Assembly: GCA_029256865.1 (NCBI GenBank)
Contig: JARIEH010000174.1
Span: 1 to 5,584 of the forward strand
Direction of reading: 5' to 3'
DNA length: 5,584 nt
Source of the DNA: Psychrobacter sp.
Lineage (GTDB): Bacteria > Pseudomonadota > Gammaproteobacteria > Pseudomonadales > Moraxellaceae
Shown here: positions 1-5,584 of the stretch, piece after piece
How the letters are laid out: each line of letters opens with the position of its first letter
How positions within the stretch are numbered: the stretch's first letter is position 1
Program-made: the position numbers and the translations under genes
Notes under the pieces: generated by a model
What the model saw: the letters and a program-made list of their open reading frames with translations, nothing else
What the model was told of the DNA's origin: nothing
Databases searched by the model: none

Positions 1-761
1 ACATTGCGACTGGCTTTATCCCACTCAGCGTTGTCATTGATTTGATAGCCATAATCACGAAAGGCTTGCTTAATTTCAAGTATCGTTGCCGCTGCAAACT
101 CCTCTTGATTCATAAAGAATTGCTTATCAAATTCATCATACCAAGCGCCGATGCCATACTCTTTATATAGCCGCTGCCAAGGGAACTTGGCACCAGGGTC
201 GATTTTACGCGAGGGTGCCATATCCGCATGACCGATGATATTCTTTGGTGAGATGTCATATCTCGCTGCCAAATCTTGCACCAATTGTGCGACTTTTTTA
301 ATCTGCAACTCATCAAATGCGACATAGTGCTCATAAGGATGGTAGTCGAGCGCGCCGTTTTTTAAGGCGTCACGATATTCAGGCTTAATGCCGCTATTGA
401 CAATCTCGATGCCGATAGAAGTATCGTTGAGTATCGTTCTGCCCGCAAAACCACCCGCGCCAGCATGCCAAGCGCGTTCGCTTTCAGGTACTAGGTTATA
501 AATTTTATCGTCATCGTTGGATAAAATCAGATAATGGGCGCTGACCTGACCCGTGGTCAATGTTTTTATAGATCGATCATTATCTGAGACCGTATAGTGC
601 AGGACGATGGTCTTGATCCGCTCACTTTTGCCTTGGGATTGGTAGGTTTTGCTGTCGATAATATAGTGTGGCTCTGAGGTGGCGACACAGCCAATGAGTG
701 GTAGTGTCAAGAATGATGTTAATACAGATGCCAGTGCTAAAGAGGGAATGTTTTTTGCCAT
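1..761 (-). CDS. amiD: AmiD-like lipoprotein N-acetylmuramoyl-L-alanine amidase (C-terminus cut by window edge)
   Basis: I translated 253 codons from the ATG at 761; the frame is still open at base 1. The product is a zinc amidase (Amidase_2/PGRP fold) that cleaves the bond between N-acetylmuramic acid and L-alanine in peptidoglycan or its fragments. Residues 1-25 form a lipoprotein signal: a hydrophobic stretch ending in lipobox LIGC with the acylated Cys at 25. The following Val is not the Asp that retains lipoproteins in the inner membrane, so outer-membrane anchoring is expected. The predicted zinc ligands are His55 (VLHYT), His178 (GHADMAPSRK) and Asp188 (KIDPG), with catalytic Glu119 (IGIEI). 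QVSAHYL, WHAG and LNDTSIGIE match E. coli AmiD closely. From about 222 a peptidoglycan-binding helical domain begins (DYGYQIND); it is incomplete, with perhaps 40-50 residues missing by comparison with the 276-residue E. coli protein. The ribosome binding site is weak (GAG about 6 bases upstream). AmpDh-type amidases are the main alternative name. Confidence 0.9.
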   Translation of the reverse strand, partial: MAKNIPSLALASVLTSFLTLPLIGCVATSEPHYIIDSKTYQSQGKSERIKTIVLHYTVSDNDRSIKTLTTGQVSAHYLILSNDDDKIYNLVPESERAWHAGAGGFAGRTILNDTSIGIEIVNSGIKPEYRDALKNGALDYHPYEHYVAFDELQIKKVAQLVQDLAARYDISPKNIIGHADMAPSRKIDPGAKFPWQRLYKEYGIGAWYDEFDKQFFMNQEEFAAATILEIKQAFRDYGYQINDNAEWDKASRN

Positions 762-815
762 GAAATGCTCAGTGTTAATAAAGGTATGCTCGACACCTAC
801 CTTTACCTGATATTA

Positions 816-845
816 ATATTAGATGATATTGAGGTATTTTTTAAA
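816..845 (-). promoter_or_regulatory. Weak candidate promoter for amiD
   Basis: In the 90-bp gap between the MOSC gene and amiD, the minus strand has TAATAT (816-821) as a -10 and TTTAAA (840-845) as a -35, 18 bases apart. This would give a leader of roughly 50 bases. The -10 lies next to a 10-bp AT palindrome (ATATTAATAT). The region is so AT-rich that such matches are expected by chance. No convincing terminator separates the two genes, so read-through from the MOSC gene is equally possible. Confidence 0.22.
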
Positions 846-851
846 GATTGT

Positions 852-1640
852 TTATTCTTGGCGAATTTTCTTTGCCAAAACCGTTTGCCAACTGTCCTCC
901 AAACACTCAATTGCGAGCCATGGCTCAATCACATCGAGAGCAAACTTCTCTTTTGAGTTTGACAGTTGCCACAGTTTTTCAAGTGTCGCAAAAGGATAAG
1001 GGCGCTCAATTAAATAGACAGGTAAACCCGCGTCAATCATGCCATCACGTACCACCTGAAAGTACCAACCTGCGATACCTTGCTTGCTCACCCAAGCGGC
1101 GATGTTTGGTACTTTGGTAAATTGGCCGATTTGATCATTGATTTTATAACAGGGACGGCGCGGTTGTACGATGCGTAGGTGTACAGTGTTATTTTCAGGA
1201 TTGTCGCCATCATTAATTTTGTCTTCACCATACCGCTTCCCGTATTCAAAGACATCACCAATACAAACCGTCGATTCATCCATTTCAGGCAATCCATCTA
1301 TCGCTTCGGTCGTTAGGTTCTCTCCCAAAGTGCCGATACGTACCTTTAGATCAAACTCTGCATTAATCTTAGCGTAAGTCGCTGTGGCTAGTTGATGCAC
1401 CGCTTTTAAAGGCCCACCATGATGTTTGCGATCGGCTTGTTCATCGGTGGTCAAGCCCATAAAATTGACGGCGACAGGGGCATTGATTGGCGCTTTATCA
1501 ATGGCGCTCATTTCTTCACGGGCGAATGGCATGGCCTTGCCAGCACGCACGCAGACTAAGTTGGCGATATGTAGGGGCAGGGTGGTATTGAAGTCTTTAT
1601 TGATAGGTTCTGTTGTAAAGGTGCTGGATGCTATGCTCAT
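852..1640 (-). CDS. YiiM-like MOSC-domain protein
   Basis: A 262-residue protein with a MOSC (molybdenum cofactor sulfurase C-terminal) domain, followed by a helical tail resembling the 3-alpha domain found in YiiM proteins. Motifs in order are: GLTTDEQADRKHHGGP at 62-77, where YiiM has a Gly-Asp form; GTLGENLTTEAI at 103-114; CIGD at 126-129; and QPRRPCYKI at 159-167, whose Cys164 is the residue expected to contact the cofactor in this superfamily. YiiM and YcbX of E. coli are known to use molybdenum cofactor in detoxifying N-hydroxylated bases such as 6-hydroxylaminopurine; the same role here is inferred. It is about 38 residues longer than E. coli YiiM, partly through an acidic, Asn-rich segment at about 136-152 just before the Cys motif and partly through the N-terminus. 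No signal peptide or membrane segment is seen, so it should be cytoplasmic. The ATG start is supported by an AGGAAGAG ribosome binding site. No molybdenum cofactor genes lie nearby. Confidence 0.88.
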   Translation of the reverse strand: MSIASSTFTTEPINKDFNTTLPLHIANLVCVRAGKAMPFAREEMSAIDKAPINAPVAVNFMGLTTDEQADRKHHGGPLKAVHQLATATYAKINAEFDLKVRIGTLGENLTTEAIDGLPEMDESTVCIGDVFEYGKRYGEDKINDGDNPENNTVHLRIVQPRRPCYKINDQIGQFTKVPNIAAWVSKQGIAGWYFQVVRDGMIDAGLPVYLIERPYPFATLEKLWQLSNSKEKFALDVIEPWLAIECLEDSWQTVLAKKIRQE

Positions 1641-1642
1641 TG

Positions 1643-1650
1643 CTCTTCCT
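1643..1650 (-). promoter_or_regulatory. Ribosome binding site of the MOSC gene
   Basis: The minus strand reads AGGAAGAG ending two bases before the ATG at 1640, with its AGGA core about seven bases from the start. It is the clearest Shine-Dalgarno sequence in the window and fixes the start of the MOSC gene. Confidence 0.7.
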
Positions 1651-1661
1651 AAATAACAAAC

Positions 1662-1690
1662 AAATATGGTAATAGCGCTATCTTAGCGCA
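1662..1690 (-). promoter_or_regulatory. Candidate MOSC-gene promoter overlapping a perfect inverted repeat
   Basis: The minus strand has TTGCGC as a poor -35 (1686-1691 region) and CATATT as a -10 (1663-1668 region) about 17 bases apart. A perfect inverted repeat GCGCTA-TCT-TAGCGC (1675-1689, plus-strand reading) fills the spacer and overlaps the -35. A dyad in this place could be an operator, or a short hairpin if transcription starts further upstream. The hexamers match consensus only 3/6 and 4/6, so the promoter call is weak; the dyad itself is certain. Confidence 0.28.
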
Positions 1691-1736
1691 ATCATGAGCG
1701 GCTTTCAGCTTGTTTTGTTGTTTATGCTGACTAGGG

Positions 1737-1897
1737 AGGGCATGTCCTCAATCTGCACGATAAATTCTAAATGGGTTAAAAATGGCTAAATTTTGCCAAG
1801 CAGCTTGCTAATATCTTGATATTATCTGTACTATTTTTCTTATTTGGCTACCATTTATCTTATTTTTATCACCATTTTCAAGATGAGGACACGCCTT
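1737..1897. repeat. Inverted-repeat-bounded 161-bp block, possible MITE or IS remnant
   Basis: The block opens with AGGGCATGTCCTCA (1737-1750) and closes with TGAGGACACGCCTT (1884-1897); read as reverse complements the ends match at 12 of 14 positions. Similarity continues inward for a few bases if one gap is allowed (AGATTGAGGACA against AGATGAGGACA). The interior has no reading frame of note and is AT-rich with small palindromes: TGGCTAAATTTTGCCA (1783-1798, one mismatched pair), CAAGCAGCTTG (1797-1807) and AATATC-TT-GATATT (1810-1823). Size, ends and lack of coding fit a miniature inverted-repeat transposable element, but no convincing target-site duplication flanks it, and only one copy is visible here. 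A structured intergenic sequence or chance repeat remains possible. Confidence 0.42.
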
Positions 1898-1908
1898 AAT
1901 ATTTAAGC

Positions 1909-1940
1909 AAAAAAAGACCAGAATACTCATCTGGTCTTTT
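1909..1940 (-). terminator. Intrinsic terminator after rsfS
   Basis: A perfect 11-bp stem (AAAAGACCAGA at 1912-1922 against TCTGGTCTTTT at 1930-1940) encloses a 7-base loop. On the minus strand the stem is followed by a run of seven T (1909-1915, partly within the stem). It begins about 30 bases past the rsfS stop codon. The plus-strand side has only four T, so it should act mainly on rsfS transcripts, and it separates nadD-rsfS from the MOSC gene. Confidence 0.9.
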
Positions 1941-1969
1941 GCTTTAACCGTATATTTTAATGAGCCATC

Positions 1970-2371
1970 TTAGTTACGGCGACCCGCTTTCTTTTCACGC
2001 GGCGTGGCGACCAGCTCAGCTAGGCTCTCAGGCGAAGACCATAGGCCTTCAAGATCGTAGAACTCGCGCGCTTGTGGTGTCATCATGTGTACGACGACAG
2101 CACCCAAGTCAATCAAGGTCCAGTCAGAGTCAATACCGCCTTCACGGCCAAGTGGCATAAAGCCAGCTTCTTTGGCTGCAGCGCCGACACTGTCAGCAAG
2201 GGCGCGTACGTGACGCTTAGAAGTGCCGTCGGCGATGACGATACGTTCCATCACGTCCGTCAATTCTTCTACATCCAGTACGGTGATTTTTTTGGCTTTC
2301 ATATCTTCTAAAGCGCTTTTAACTAGGGTTAAGCAGTCTTCTAAGCGTTCGTTCGTCATGGTTTTGATCAT
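1970..2371 (-). CDS. rsfS: Ribosomal silencing factor RsfS (YbeB/Iojap family)
   Basis: A 133-residue protein covering the whole RsfS domain. This family binds ribosomal protein uL14 on the large subunit and blocks joining of the subunits, lowering translation when nutrients are short. Visible family blocks are ITVLDVEELTD (29-39), IVIADGTSKRHVRALAD (44-60), WTLIDLGAVVVHMM (84-97) and AREFYDLEGLW (101-111), followed by a short basic tail ending KKAGRRN. Compared with E. coli RsfS, LGDVIVH has become LGAVVVH (Ala91 for Asp) and the EGEN stretch has become EGGI (about 77-80). The ATG at 2371 has AAGAGA about nine bases upstream; a second ATG four codons in (2359) lacks its own site. It lies downstream of nadD, the common proteobacterial order, 164 bp apart, and ends in a strong terminator. 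The usual rlmH partner does not follow. Confidence 0.95.
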   Translation of the reverse strand: MIKTMTNERLEDCLTLVKSALEDMKAKKITVLDVEELTDVMERIVIADGTSKRHVRALADSVGAAAKEAGFMPLGREGGIDSDWTLIDLGAVVVHMMTPQAREFYDLEGLWSSPESLAELVATPREKKAGRRN

Positions 2372-2535
2372 AAATTTTGGTCTCTTGGATCGTTGTCATT
2401 AATAATGATGAAATAAGTCGTCATTAAAAATAAAGTAATAAAAAGTAATAAATAGTCATTTGGCAGTATCTAATAAGCGATTGCTAGCAAGTCGGCTATA
2501 AGACGCTGATGCGCAATGACAAAGATAAGGTGATT
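2372..2535 (-). promoter_or_regulatory. AT-rich spacer and leader upstream of rsfS with short repeats
   Basis: This 164-bp gap has no gene. A candidate minus-strand promoter is TTGTCA (2517-2522, 5/6) with TATAGC (2495-2500, 4/6) at 16-bp spacing, which would leave a leader of more than 100 bases. Within the leader are a perfect dyad TCATTA-A-TAATGA (2396-2408), another TCATTA (2421-2426), and three consecutive 10-base units resembling TAAAGTAATA (2431-2460). A 10-bp palindrome TTGCTAGCAA lies at 2481-2490. No terminator is seen, so nadD read-through into rsfS is also likely. Confidence 0.3.
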
Positions 2536-3396
2536 TTAACGGAATTGAGTCACAGAATATAGCTGATGGGCGATAATATATTGATAAACAGCAGGATTTA
2601 GTAAGGTGCTTACATGATTTGGCTCGATATCGGCCTTGGTAGCAGGCATTTGTAGCTGTTTGCGTATGTCAGTACTCGATATGGCGCTGACTTGACGCTG
2701 ATCTATATAAATGCGTCCTTGAGCGCTGCTTTTCAAGAGTGTACGGTTTTGAGCAGAATAGCTGAATGGCTGCACTAAGTCTAGCACTGACTCGGTGACT
2801 TGGGATTGTAGCTGCGAAGGAAGCTTGCTGCATAGAGTCCTGATATCTCGGACAGACAGAGTGCCTGCGGCGTCGTATTGTTTATGTGTTGCTAGGCTTT
2901 GTGCTGAGAGAGTAGGTGATAGATCCATATTTTCTATACGGTTAAAAACCCAGAGGTGCACATAGTCAGTCAGCCGTAGACCCTCTTTCCATTTTGCCAA
3001 CGTCCGCGCACTATCCATCCCCATAATAAATATCAAACTGTCATCAGGGTAGCGCGTGCGCAGCGTCTGTACGCTATCGATAGTATATACGGGCGGGGTT
3101 TGCCACAGCTCAAGCTCGCTAATCTGTAGAGGTGTGTCTTTTGTGGCCAACTTTAACATTGCTAAGCGGTGCTCAGGATTGGTGCTACGGTCTTTAAAAG
3201 GAGAGCGGCTATTGGGTAATAATGACACGTGTAGTTGGCGTTGTTGCCGCTGAGCTATCGGTAATAAATATTGATAAACAGACATCGCCATTTGTAGATG
3301 ACCGCAATGTACGGGATCAAAAGAGCCACCAAGATACGCACGGATAGCGGAGTCAGGTTTTTTGTCGATATTTTTATTAGAGTGGAAATCTGACAT
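2536..3396 (-). CDS. nadD: Nicotinate-mononucleotide adenylyltransferase NadD, enlarged
   Basis: NadD transfers AMP from ATP to nicotinate mononucleotide, giving nicotinate adenine dinucleotide, the step before NAD synthetase in NAD biosynthesis; it is cytoplasmic. Numbered from the ATG at 3396 (286 residues), the nucleotidyltransferase signature GGSFDPVHCGH is at 23-33 with both HxGH histidines. LLPNSRSPFK follows at 59-68, YTIDSVQTLR at 104-113, FIMGMDS at 123-129 with KW at about 135-136, and the second signature ISSTDIRKQL at 239-248. The protein is some 70 residues longer than the 213-residue E. coli enzyme. The excess is an N-terminal tail of about 18 residues and an expanded stretch between about 154 and 226, before the ISSTxIR motif. 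A TTG two codons upstream (3402) is an alternative start; neither has a clear ribosome binding site. It has its own promoter, with rsfS downstream. Confidence 0.93.
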   Translation of the reverse strand: MSDFHSNKNIDKKPDSAIRAYLGGSFDPVHCGHLQMAMSVYQYLLPIAQRQQRQLHVSLLPNSRSPFKDRSTNPEHRLAMLKLATKDTPLQISELELWQTPPVYTIDSVQTLRTRYPDDSLIFIMGMDSARTLAKWKEGLRLTDYVHLWVFNRIENMDLSPTLSAQSLATHKQYDAAGTLSVRDIRTLCSKLPSQLQSQVTESVLDLVQPFSYSAQNRTLLKSSAQGRIYIDQRQVSAISSTDIRKQLQMPATKADIEPNHVSTLLNPAVYQYIIAHQLYSVTQFR

Positions 3397-3431
3397 AGAC
3401 AAGTGGGCATAATAGAATAGGGGATTAATCC

Positions 3432-3460
3432 ATTATATTGTAGAGCGTGGGCGATGAGAA
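3432..3460 (-). promoter_or_regulatory. Sigma-70-type promoter for nadD
   Basis: The minus strand has a perfect TATAAT (3432-3437) and a TTCTCA -35 (3455-3460, 4/6) separated by 17 bases. Transcription would start near 3425, giving a leader of about 28 bases before the nadD ATG. It lies just past the pta terminator, which is where an independent nadD promoter would be needed. Confidence 0.6.
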
Positions 3461-3500
3461 GTACACAAATTCAATAGCCATCTAAAAAACCACCAACACG

Positions 3501-3531
3501 AAAAAGCCGACCATCAGGATGACAGTCGGCT
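3501..3531 (-). terminator. Intrinsic terminator after pta
   Basis: A perfect GC-rich 7-bp stem, AGCCGAC (3505-3511) against GTCGGCT (3525-3531), has a 13-base loop that can pair a little further. On the minus strand it runs into five T (3501-3505). It lies 57 bases beyond the pta stop codon and isolates pta from nadD. The stretch 3532-3587 between it and pta shows nothing else. Confidence 0.85.
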
Positions 3532-3587
3532 ATATACAGCAACGTTTTTGAGTTAAATAGAGATTTGCAGTTAAACCCTACACCCTA

Positions 3588-5584
3588 CTAAACCTCATCA
3601 CTATAAGCTTGGATGGCGGTCAGAGCGATGGTGTAGATGATGTCATCAACCAACGCACCACGTGATAGATCGTTGACGGGTTTGTTTAGACCTTGCAGCA
3701 TAGGCCCAACACTGACGACGTTGGCGCTACGCTGTACCGCTTTATAAGTGGTATTACCGGTATTCAGATCTGGGAAGATAAATACGTTGGCTTGACCCGC
3801 AACAAGCGAGTCTGGCGCTTTTTGTTTGCCGACGCTCATTACGGATGCCGCATCATACTGTAGCGGACCATCGACGGCCAGATGAGGGGCACGCTCACGG
3901 ACTATTTGTGTGGCTTTGATGACTTTTTCGACATCTGCACCGGTACCTGAGGCGCCTGTTGAGTAGCTGATCATCGCAACTTTTGGTTCAATACCAAAGG
4001 CTGCAGCCGACTCAGCAGACTGGATAGCAATCTCAGCCAGCTCTTCAGCATTAGGGTTTGGGTTAATGGCACAGTCACCATAGACCACCACTTGCTCAGG
4101 TAGCAGCATAAAAAAGATCGACGATACCAATGAATATTGCGGTGCTGTCTTAATCAACTGAAATGCAGGGCGTACGGTGTTGGCAGTGGTATGTATCGCA
4201 CCAGAAACCAGGCCATCAACCTCATCCATCTGCAGCATGATGGTACCTAAGAACACGGTATCTTCAAGCTGTTCAGCCGCCATTTCTGGCGTGGTTTTCC
4301 CTTTACGACGCTCGACGACAGCAGCGATATATTTACTCATATCTAGGCTAGCAGGATCGATGATTTCCAGCCCTTCTGGCAAGATAAGGTTGCGGTTTTT
4401 GGCGACCTGTTCCACCTCTTCGCGCTTGGCGATTAGGACGCAATTAGCGATACCACGGCTTTGACAGATACAAGCAGCTTCTACCGTACGTGGTTCAGAG
4501 CCTTCTGGCAGTACCACCCGCTTTTTGGCATGTTGCGCTTTTTTGACCACCTGATGACGAAATGCTGCTGGCGATAAGCGCGGTTTATGATCACCGATGA
4601 ATTGCTCTTTAATCCAACCCAAATCTAAATGCGCTGCCACATAGCGTGTGACTTCTACTGCACGCTCAGTGTCATCACTTGGAATCTCAGAGCTCATCTG
4701 TAAAAGGCTCTGTACGGTCTCAAAGCTGTCAGATTTGACACTCATCACAGGGATGCCAGTCTTCAATGCTGATTGCCATAATGCGGCGACAGTGGCGTTT
4801 GGTGACACGCCGCCAGTCAATACCAAGCCTGCCAGTGGTACGCCATTAATACAGGCGAGTGCGGCAGCCAACAGTAACTCATCACGATCACCAGGTACTA
4901 CGATAAGGGTGCCACGTTTGAAGACTTCATCTACGCGTGTCACTGAGCGAGCGGTCAGGCTGATATTATTAATACGGCGTGTTTTGGCTTCACCAACATT
5001 AATCCAAGTGGCGTCAAGTTCAGCAGCGATATCCCAAGTACGAGGTACGGATAAAGAGTCGCTAAAAGGCACCACACCAATCAGGCGGAACTGATCGGTA
5101 TCAAAATATGGTGATAGACGCTGGACTTCTTGCAAGAATCCTTCATCCAAGCTGACAACCGCTTCACCAGGGGCGACTGGTTGATTGTCGAAGGTGTTTG
5201 GTATATTCACCCGCATCAAGATACAACCCAAGGTGCGATCAGAGACCATGCCACCATACTCACGGGCATGCACATCTAATTTATCAGCGAGATGAGCAGG
5301 CTTACTGGTATCGACGGTGCTGACAAAAATAATTTTGGCATCTAAGGCATGAGCGATGGCACGGTTGATTTGTGAGGCGTAAGAGGCTTCTGTGGTTGAT
5401 ACCAAACCTTCACAAATAACGACGCCATAATCACCCTCGATGGAGTGGTAGTTTTCCACCACCTCTTCCATCAAATCATCCAGATTGTCATCGCCAATCA
5501 TGCGCTCGACACGCTGACGATTGATGGATTTAGGTGGCGTTAGACCGAAGGCGTGCATCGCCAAGGCGCTTGAGCTGTCTAGGC
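3588..5584 (-). CDS. pta: Phosphate acetyltransferase Pta, long form (N-terminus outside window)
   Basis: Pta interconverts acetyl-CoA plus phosphate and acetyl phosphate plus CoA; with acetate kinase it forms the acetate overflow and uptake pathway in the cytoplasm. The window shows 664 residues, and the frame is open at the right edge. The 714-residue E. coli protein suggests about 60-75 residues are missing, including the P-loop-like start of the BioD-type domain. Visible in order are the rest of that domain (to about 180; VVICEGLV near 54), a DRTGG-type regulatory region (about 200-310), and the catalytic PTA_PTB domain (about 340-660). The latter contains RVVLPEGSEPRTVEAA, VDGLVSGAIHTTANT, VYGDCAINPNPNAEELAEIA, VDGPLQYDAA, FIFPDLNTGNTTYKAVQRSA and VNDLSRGALVDDI. 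The Ser-Arg of NDLSRG and a following Asp match the active-site residues described for the Methanosarcina thermophila enzyme. A TTG at 5564 and an ATG at 5558 are internal, not starts. An ackA neighbour upstream is expected but not visible. Confidence 0.97.
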   Translation of the reverse strand, partial: LDSSSALAMHAFGLTPPKSINRQRVERMIGDDNLDDLMEEVVENYHSIEGDYGVVICEGLVSTTEASYASQINRAIAHALDAKIIFVSTVDTSKPAHLADKLDVHAREYGGMVSDRTLGCILMRVNIPNTFDNQPVAPGEAVVSLDEGFLQEVQRLSPYFDTDQFRLIGVVPFSDSLSVPRTWDIAAELDATWINVGEAKTRRINNISLTARSVTRVDEVFKRGTLIVVPGDRDELLLAAALACINGVPLAGLVLTGGVSPNATVAALWQSALKTGIPVMSVKSDSFETVQSLLQMSSEIPSDDTERAVEVTRYVAAHLDLGWIKEQFIGDHKPRLSPAAFRHQVVKKAQHAKKRVVLPEGSEPRTVEAACICQSRGIANCVLIAKREEVEQVAKNRNLILPEGLEIIDPASLDMSKYIAAVVERRKGKTTPEMAAEQLEDTVFLGTIMLQMDEVDGLVSGAIHTTANTVRPAFQLIKTAPQYSLVSSIFFMLLPEQVVVYGDCAINPNPNAEELAEIAIQSAESAAAFGIEPKVAMISYSTGASGTGADVEKVIKATQIVRERAPHLAVDGPLQYDAASVMSVGKQKAPDSLVAGQANVFIFPDLNTGNTTYKAVQRSANVVSVGPMLQGLNKPVNDLSRGALVDDIIYTIALTAIQAYSDEV

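Noticed and set aside
110..334. Minus-strand 74-codon frame at 110-334
   Set aside because: It overlaps the amiD-like gene in a different frame; the amiD frame carries zinc-ligand motifs and is open throughout.
858..878. Hairpin TTGGC/GCCAA near the end of the MOSC gene as a terminator
   Set aside because: The stem is only five base pairs with an 11-base loop, lies within the coding sequence, and has no T run directly after it.
848..1656. Several plus-strand open frames over the MOSC gene (848-1120, 1171-1377, 1426-1656)
   Set aside because: They are antisense to a gene with clear family motifs, have no recognisable domains and no ribosome binding sites.
3397..3402. TTG at 3402 as the nadD start
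   Set aside because: An ATG lies two codons downstream and no ribosome binding site favours the TTG; it is kept only as an alternative.
4177..5094. Plus-strand frames of 95 and 148 codons inside pta
   Set aside because: They lie antisense to highly conserved Pta sequence, have low-complexity Ser/Thr/Arg-rich composition typical of shadow frames, and match no known family.
1..5584. CRISPR array, tRNA or rRNA gene, riboswitch, phage or defence genes
   Set aside because: I looked for regularly spaced repeats, tRNA-like cloverleaf ends and defence or phage protein motifs and saw none; the window is nearly filled by recognisable housekeeping genes.

Overview
The window reads as ordinary chromosome of a gammaproteobacterium. 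Psychrobacter or another Moraxellaceae is the most likely source: the proteins are clearly gammaproteobacterial, base composition is moderate with AT-rich spacers, and the long E. coli-type Pta and the nadD-rsfS pair fit. No rRNA or marker gene fixes the genus, so this is inference. All five genes lie on the minus strand; the top strand carries only antisense shadow frames. The description below runs from high to low coordinates, in the direction of transcription.

3588-5584 holds most of pta (phosphate acetyltransferase), whose N-terminus lies beyond the right edge. It ends at a clear intrinsic terminator (3501-3531). A well-formed promoter (3432-3460) then drives nadD (2536-3396, nicotinate-mononucleotide adenylyltransferase). 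A 164-bp AT-rich spacer with short repeats leads to rsfS (1970-2371, ribosomal silencing factor), which ends at a strong terminator (1909-1940).

The 329-bp gap at 1641-1969 contains that terminator, a roughly 161-bp block bounded by imperfect terminal inverted repeats (1737-1897, possibly a non-autonomous mobile element), a small perfect inverted repeat, and the ribosome binding site of a YiiM-like MOSC-domain gene (852-1640). After a 90-bp gap comes the amiD-like gene for an outer-membrane lipoprotein N-acetylmuramoyl-L-alanine amidase (1-761), cut by the left edge before its C-terminus.

The genes are housekeeping functions: acetate/acetyl-CoA overflow metabolism, NAD synthesis, translation shut-down in poor growth, a molybdenum-cofactor-type sulfurase-domain protein, and cell-wall recycling. 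Only nadD-rsfS is a widely conserved neighbourhood. I see no evidence of a novel multigene system. The points most worth a second look are the inverted-repeat-bounded block, the enlarged NadD, and the insertion and motif change in the MOSC protein.
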